64,000 bases of DNA from Olivibacter jilunii (GTDB lineage Bacteria; Bacteroidota; Bacteroidia; Sphingobacteriales; Sphingobacteriaceae): NCBI RefSeq assembly GCF_900607235.1, contig NZ_LR027848.1, forward strand, positions 423,241 through 487,240. The letters are read 5' to 3'. Under the pieces are notes generated by a model. That model did not search any database and was not told the DNA's origin. It saw only the letters and a program-made list of their open reading frames with translations. A program made the translations under genes and the position numbers. This document shows, in pieces, positions 60,585 to 64,000 of this stretch. Position 1 is the stretch's first letter, and each line of letters begins with the position of its first letter.

Positions 60585-62957
60585 CTATTCGTTTATAAGT
60601 TTTTCCTCAAAAAGCTTTAAAATACGTTTGTATTCGTCGGTCCAGCTGCTAGGTTCTACAAAACCATGATCTTCCACGGGATATACAGCCAGTTCCCAAT
60701 TATTCTTTCCAAGTTCAATCAAGCGCTGGCTAAGGCGTACAATATCCTGAAAATGAACATTAACATCCACCATACCATGACACATCAATAAATGTCCCCT
60801 CAAGCCCTCGGCGAAATTAATAGGAGAAGATTGTTGGTAGGCTTTGGGGTCATTAATCGGTTCATTTAAAATATTGGAAGTATAGCCGTGGTTATAATGC
60901 GCCCAATCGGTTACCGAACGTAAGGCTCCACCTGCTGTAAACACCTCCGGTTGCGTAAAGAGCGCCATCAAGGTAATAAAACCTCCGTAGGAGCCGCCAT
61001 ATATACCGATGTTTTTAGGATTAACTTGATATTTTTCCACTAGCAGCTTAGCCCCATCTACTTGGTCGGATAAATCTTTTCCTCCCATGTGTCGGTATAT
61101 TCCGGTGCGATGGTTTCGTCCATAACCGGCACTTGCTGTGTAGTCGATGTCAAGGACGGTATAGCCAAGATCTGTTAACAGATTATGAAACATATATTCT
61201 CTAAAATAAGAACTCCACCAGTAGTGAACATTCTGCAAGTAGCCGGCACCATGAACAAAAATGACTGCCGGACTATTTTTCTTAGGCGTTTCCGGTCGGT
61301 ACAAGCGAGCGTAAACACTATCTTGATGACGGTTGGTGAAACTAATGACTTCAGGCGAGCGCCAAGGGTAGGCTTTAAACTCGGCGCTTCGCGATTCGGT
61401 GATCTGCTTCGCTTTTGCACCCGGCCTGTTTTCTTGCAGATAAAGCTCCCAGGGCCTGTTACTACTTGAATAGCGTATCGCTAGCCATTTTTCGTCAGGC
61501 GAAAGGCTCACTTCGTTACCTCCCTTCATAGAGGTTATTTGCTGCAACGTTCCTCCACTAACCGGCATGCTGTAAAAATGTGTTATTCCGGGATGCTCTT
61601 TATTAGCTGTCAAATAAAACGTTTTTTTATCCTTTGAAAGAACGAGGTCTTGCACTTCAAATCGCCCTTTTGTTAATTGCTTTTTCACACGGGAGTCTAC
61701 TGACATGCTGTAAAGATGCGAATATCCCGTTTGCTCGCTTTGAAAATAAATCTGATGGTCGTCAATCCATCCGACATTTTCTCCTCCCCAGCTTCCACCA
61801 ATGCCAGGACCTGCAATCCATGCATCATCATGCTGTCTATCGATCATTTGTAAGGCTCCCGTGGACAGATCTAAAAGCGTTAACCAACGATCTTTATGAT
61901 CCTGTGCATAAACCGTGATAAGAGCCTTGTTTCCGACAGGATTCCAATAAATGCCGGCTATATTAACCGCCCGATCTTTATCTAACTTAATTAGTGAATC
62001 TTTCTTCTCAGGATAATCGTTATAGAATGCAGGTATATCTTTTATCCCTTCTAAATTAGCGGTTGTAATACGCACAACCGTATCCTCCTTCACCTTATAA
62101 AGGTAGGCAGCTGTAGCACCCTGTTCTTCTCCAACCTTGTTTCTAGTCTGTATGTCTTCCGTATAACCGGATTCAGTTACATAGTTTGGTACGATCGTAT
62201 TCCGATTATCTTTCGCAGGACTATATTTTATATAGGCAATATATTGCAAATTAGGGCTAGCAGCAATTGTTCTAACAATTTCATTTTCTGCTATAGGCAG
62301 CTCTCTCAGCAGTTTTATCCTTTGCAGTTCTTCTAACGAATCAGCTCGGTGTTTTTTCTGTTTACGATCGTTGAGCACGTCGAATAAAGTCAATTGATTT
62401 TCTTTAAGCCATTGATTTTGATCGGAGAGTTTAGGGGCGTCACCCTTCTTTTTGCTTCCCTTAACAAAATTGGTAAGCTGTTTTAATTCGCCATTTATCA
62501 AGGAGAGGCTGTATAAATTATTTTCACGTTTAAAGAAAACAACGTCTTCACGCACATTAAATTGAGGCTTAGACTCTTCCTCGATCGTCGCCGTCAATTG
62601 TTTTTCGCTGCGTGTTTTTAAATCATATATAAAAATATCACCACCCTTTACATATACCGCTCGATTTCCACTTCGATTGTATTGCGTTTGTTGTGTAAAA
62701 CTTCGCGTCACATCCTCCTCTTGTCTTTTAGGCTCTTGATCACGCACCGTTATACTGTATAAGGGTGAATAATCCAGATTTTCCGGATTCCATCTAAAAT
62801 AGATGTGCCCATCAAATTCTCCCCACCTAATATTTTCGGGCGACACGCCCATCCACTTAGGGTCGCGCATTATTTTTTCAACTGTTAAGTTAGTCTTTTG
62901 TTGTGCCCATACGGGATTGAAATAGGTTAAGATGATAAAAAGTAATATTCTCTTCAT
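60585..62957 (-). CDS. S9-family peptidase (DPP-IV/acylaminoacyl-peptidase type)
   Basis: 790 aa from ATG 62957 (MKRILLFII); signal peptide to about residue 18 (VWAQQ). A beta-propeller (about 50-520) precedes the hydrolase domain with nucleophile Ser in YGGSYGGF, Asp in MCHGMVDVNVHFQD, and His in PVEDHGF. It likely cuts dipeptides or acyl peptides in the periplasm. It differs from the S9A enzyme at 31971. It is the first gene of the peptidase-TIM barrel-TPR cluster. Confidence 0.92.
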   Translation of the reverse strand: MKRILLFIILTYFNPVWAQQKTNLTVEKIMRDPKWMGVSPENIRWGEFDGHIYFRWNPENLDYSPLYSITVRDQEPKRQEEDVTRSFTQQTQYNRSGNRAVYVKGGDIFIYDLKTRSEKQLTATIEEESKPQFNVREDVVFFKRENNLYSLSLINGELKQLTNFVKGSKKKGDAPKLSDQNQWLKENQLTLFDVLNDRKQKKHRADSLEELQRIKLLRELPIAENEIVRTIAASPNLQYIAYIKYSPAKDNRNTIVPNYVTESGYTEDIQTRNKVGEEQGATAAYLYKVKEDTVVRITTANLEGIKDIPAFYNDYPEKKDSLIKLDKDRAVNIAGIYWNPVGNKALITVYAQDHKDRWLTLLDLSTGALQMIDRQHDDAWIAGPGIGGSWGGENVGWIDDHQIYFQSEQTGYSHLYSMSVDSRVKKQLTKGRFEVQDLVLSKDKKTFYLTANKEHPGITHFYSMPVSGGTLQQITSMKGGNEVSLSPDEKWLAIRYSSSNRPWELYLQENRPGAKAKQITESRSAEFKAYPWRSPEVISFTNRHQDSVYARLYRPETPKKNSPAVIFVHGAGYLQNVHYWWSSYFREYMFHNLLTDLGYTVLDIDYTASAGYGRNHRTGIYRHMGGKDLSDQVDGAKLLVEKYQVNPKNIGIYGGSYGGFITLMALFTQPEVFTAGGALRSVTDWAHYNHGYTSNILNEPINDPKAYQQSSPINFAEGLRGHLLMCHGMVDVNVHFQDIVRLSQRLIELGKNNWELAVYPVEDHGFVEPSSWTDEYKRILKLFEEKLINE

Positions 62958-63076
62958 ACGATGTAAACTTTGGTCTAAAAATACAAGCAATTTGTGATGG
63001 AAATGCGCTATTTGCGCAACAATTTAGTGGGTTAGTAAAGTTGTCGAATCGTCGAGTGGTTAACGGCAGCTACGAA

Positions 63077-63109
63077 CAAAAAAACCACGGTGCGATCCGT
63101 GGTTTTTTC
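63077..63109. terminator. Terminator between frr and the S9 gene
   Basis: A 12-bp stem AAAAAACCACGG/CCGTGGTTTTTT with a 6-nt loop. On the minus strand it ends frr; it could work in both directions. Confidence 0.9.
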
Positions 63110-63128
63110 ACTAATAATTTCAATTTCC

Positions 63129-63692
63129 TTAAACGGTCATAATATCTTTTTCTTTGGCTTCGGCTAATTTGTCAACTTTCGCGATAAAGTTATCGGTTAA
63201 TTTTTGAACTTCACCTTCTCCCACCTTTATTTCATCTTCCGAGACACCATCATTTTTAAGCTTTTTAATTCCGTCATTAGCGTCCTTTCTGATGTTGCGA
63301 ATAGCGACCTTTCCTTTTTCTGCCTCCTCCTTTACTTTTCTAACCAATTCCCTACGGCGCTCTTCGGTCAAAGGAGGAACCGCTAAACGGATAATATTAC
63401 CGTCATTTTGTGGGTTTAATCCGATATTGGAATCAATAATAGCCCTTTCAATTGCACTTAATAAATTCTTTTCCCATGGTTGAATAACCAAGCTACGAGG
63501 GTCGGGCGTATTAATGTTTCCCACTTGAGATAATGGAGTAGGTGTTCCGTAGTAATCTACATTGATCCCGTCCAACATGGAAGGCATTGCTTTACCTGCG
63601 CGAATTTTTGTCAATTCTGATTCGGTATGCGAAATAGCTTTCTGCATGGAATCATTAGCGTCTTCTAACTGTAACTTTATTAGGTCATTCAT
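63129..63692 (-). CDS. frr: Ribosome recycling factor
   Basis: 187 aa. ESELTKIRAGKAMPSMLDGINVDYYGTPTPLSQVGNINTPDPRSLVIQPW and PPLTEERRRELVRKVKEEAEKGKVAIRNIRKDAND are hallmark segments. It splits post-termination ribosomes with EF-G, fitting with prfA in the same window. The upstream gene is off the window; no strong promoter box is seen. Confidence 0.96.
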   Translation of the reverse strand: MNDLIKLQLEDANDSMQKAISHTESELTKIRAGKAMPSMLDGINVDYYGTPTPLSQVGNINTPDPRSLVIQPWEKNLLSAIERAIIDSNIGLNPQNDGNIIRLAVPPLTEERRRELVRKVKEEAEKGKVAIRNIRKDANDGIKKLKNDGVSEDEIKVGEGEVQKLTDNFIAKVDKLAEAKEKDIMTV

Positions 63693-63857
63693 ATGAATAC
63701 AATATTTTCTAAGGCTATAAGAAATAATTAAATGCTTATAACGATGAATATTTCATGCTATTGCAAAGATTTGCCCAAAAATAAGATTTTTTATTCAATG
63801 GCAAAACACCACAGAAAAGGGGCTGAAGTACCTGATCCATTTTAAAATAACTTTTTT

Positions 63858-63865
63858 TACCTTTG
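63858..63865 (+). promoter_or_regulatory. -7 box of an unseen rightward gene
   Basis: TACCTTTG fits TAnnTTTG. No start codon appears in the remaining 135 bp, so any transcript has a leader of over 120 nt, which would contain the 11-bp repeats. Confidence 0.45.
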
Positions 63866-63926
63866 AAAGGTATCACGACCTCATTTCAATACACTAATCC
63901 TTCCCTTTCAGATTTTTTCAATTTTT

Positions 63927-63981
63927 GAATCTACGTCAAGTCCACGTGAAGTCCACCTTTATTCCACGTCAGATCCACCTA
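63927..63981. repeat. Five tandem 11-bp units
   Basis: The units are GAATCTACGTC, AAGTCCACGTG, AAGTCCACCTT, TATTCCACGTC and AGATCCACCTA. All five share T-C-(C/T)-A-C-(G/C)-T at positions 4-10. The 11-bp period is close to one helical turn. The following bases do not continue the pattern. Confidence 0.75.
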
Positions 63982-64000
63982 TTCTTCTGTATACATTCGC

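Noticed and set aside
63043-63072. tRNA-like piece (GTCGAGTGGTTAACGGCA) near the S9 gene
   Set aside because: Only a D-arm-like segment is present; no acceptor, anticodon or T-arm can be folded around it.
1-64000. CRISPR array, prophage, insertion sequence or defence island
   Set aside because: No regularly spaced 25-40-bp repeats, no Cas, integrase, transposase, capsid or restriction genes were seen.

Overview
The window is from a Bacteroidota chromosome, most likely family Sphingobacteriaceae (Pedobacter/Sphingobacterium/Olivibacter-like). Evidence: many promoters carry the Bacteroidota -7 box TAnnTTTG with few Shine-Dalgarno sites; the gene content is typical of the phylum (paired rhomboids followed by an EEP-family protein, DUF5686, DUF2911, DUF4091, DUF6952-like, rplM-rpsI-rpsB-tsf); and many proteins are exported or lipoproteins. 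It is mostly ordinary chromosomal sequence. I see no prophage, integrase, transposase, CRISPR array or restriction system. The genus is an inference.

Layout. 1-3.6 kb: a truncated exported protein (minus), an A-rich gap, an ABC-type ATPase, and an AraC regulator beside a short-chain dehydrogenase. 3.7-5.3 kb: tRNA-Arg and the peroxide-defence unit ahpC-thioredoxin-DUF6952. 5.34-5.69 kb: a gene-free gap with three DnaA-box-like 9-mers and an orphan hairpin. 5.7-14 kb: threonine aldolase, mutL, two rhomboids, an EEP-family protein, cysS and an NTF2-like exported protein. 14-16 kb: a SurA-like chaperone (minus), then a 369-bp element with terminal inverted repeats. 16-22.4 kb: PAP2, an unknown protein with a weak DnaPol III psi-like look, rdgB, then a PIG-L deacetylase, two tiny membrane proteins (one of 44 aa) and a sodium:solute symporter. 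22.5-26.5 kb: pheS, a Rieske-like lipoprotein and a TetR regulator, then kbl and a DinB gene. 26.6-32 kb: DUF5686, xseA-xseB, TraB/GumN. 32-39.3 kb: an S9 peptidase, a GH2 glycosidase, lpxH and an MFS carrier. 39.4-45.2 kb: prfA, two identical tRNA-Asp genes, a MATE exporter, rplM-rpsI-rpsB-tsf. 45.2-54.5 kb, all minus: comM/yifB, ffh, DUF2911, DUF4091 hydrolase, a FucP-like sugar transporter, DinB, histidine kinase. 54.7-57.1 kb: gltX-rsgA. 57.2-63.7 kb, all minus: an unknown exported TPR-like protein with a TIM-barrel lipoprotein, an S9 peptidase, frr. The right end holds a promoter followed by five 11-bp tandem units.

How genes work together. Translation genes (cysS, pheS, gltX, prfA, frr, rplM, rpsI, rpsB, tsf, rsgA, ffh, tRNAs) and DNA repair genes (mutL, rdgB, xseAB, yifB) are mixed with cell-envelope and glycan functions (SurA, lpxH, GH2, DUF4091 plus FucP-type transporter, PIG-L plus symporter). 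A 14-bp promoter, TTTATCTAAGTTTG, recurs identically before five unlinked loci. In several genes (xseA, gltX, lpxH, mutL, the truncated gene) the start codon lies so close to the -7 box that a leaderless or near-leaderless mRNA is predicted. The items most worth a second look are the 11-bp repeats, the TIR element, leaderless initiation, the TIM-barrel/TPR pair, the hairpin between rpsB and tsf, and the psi-like protein.
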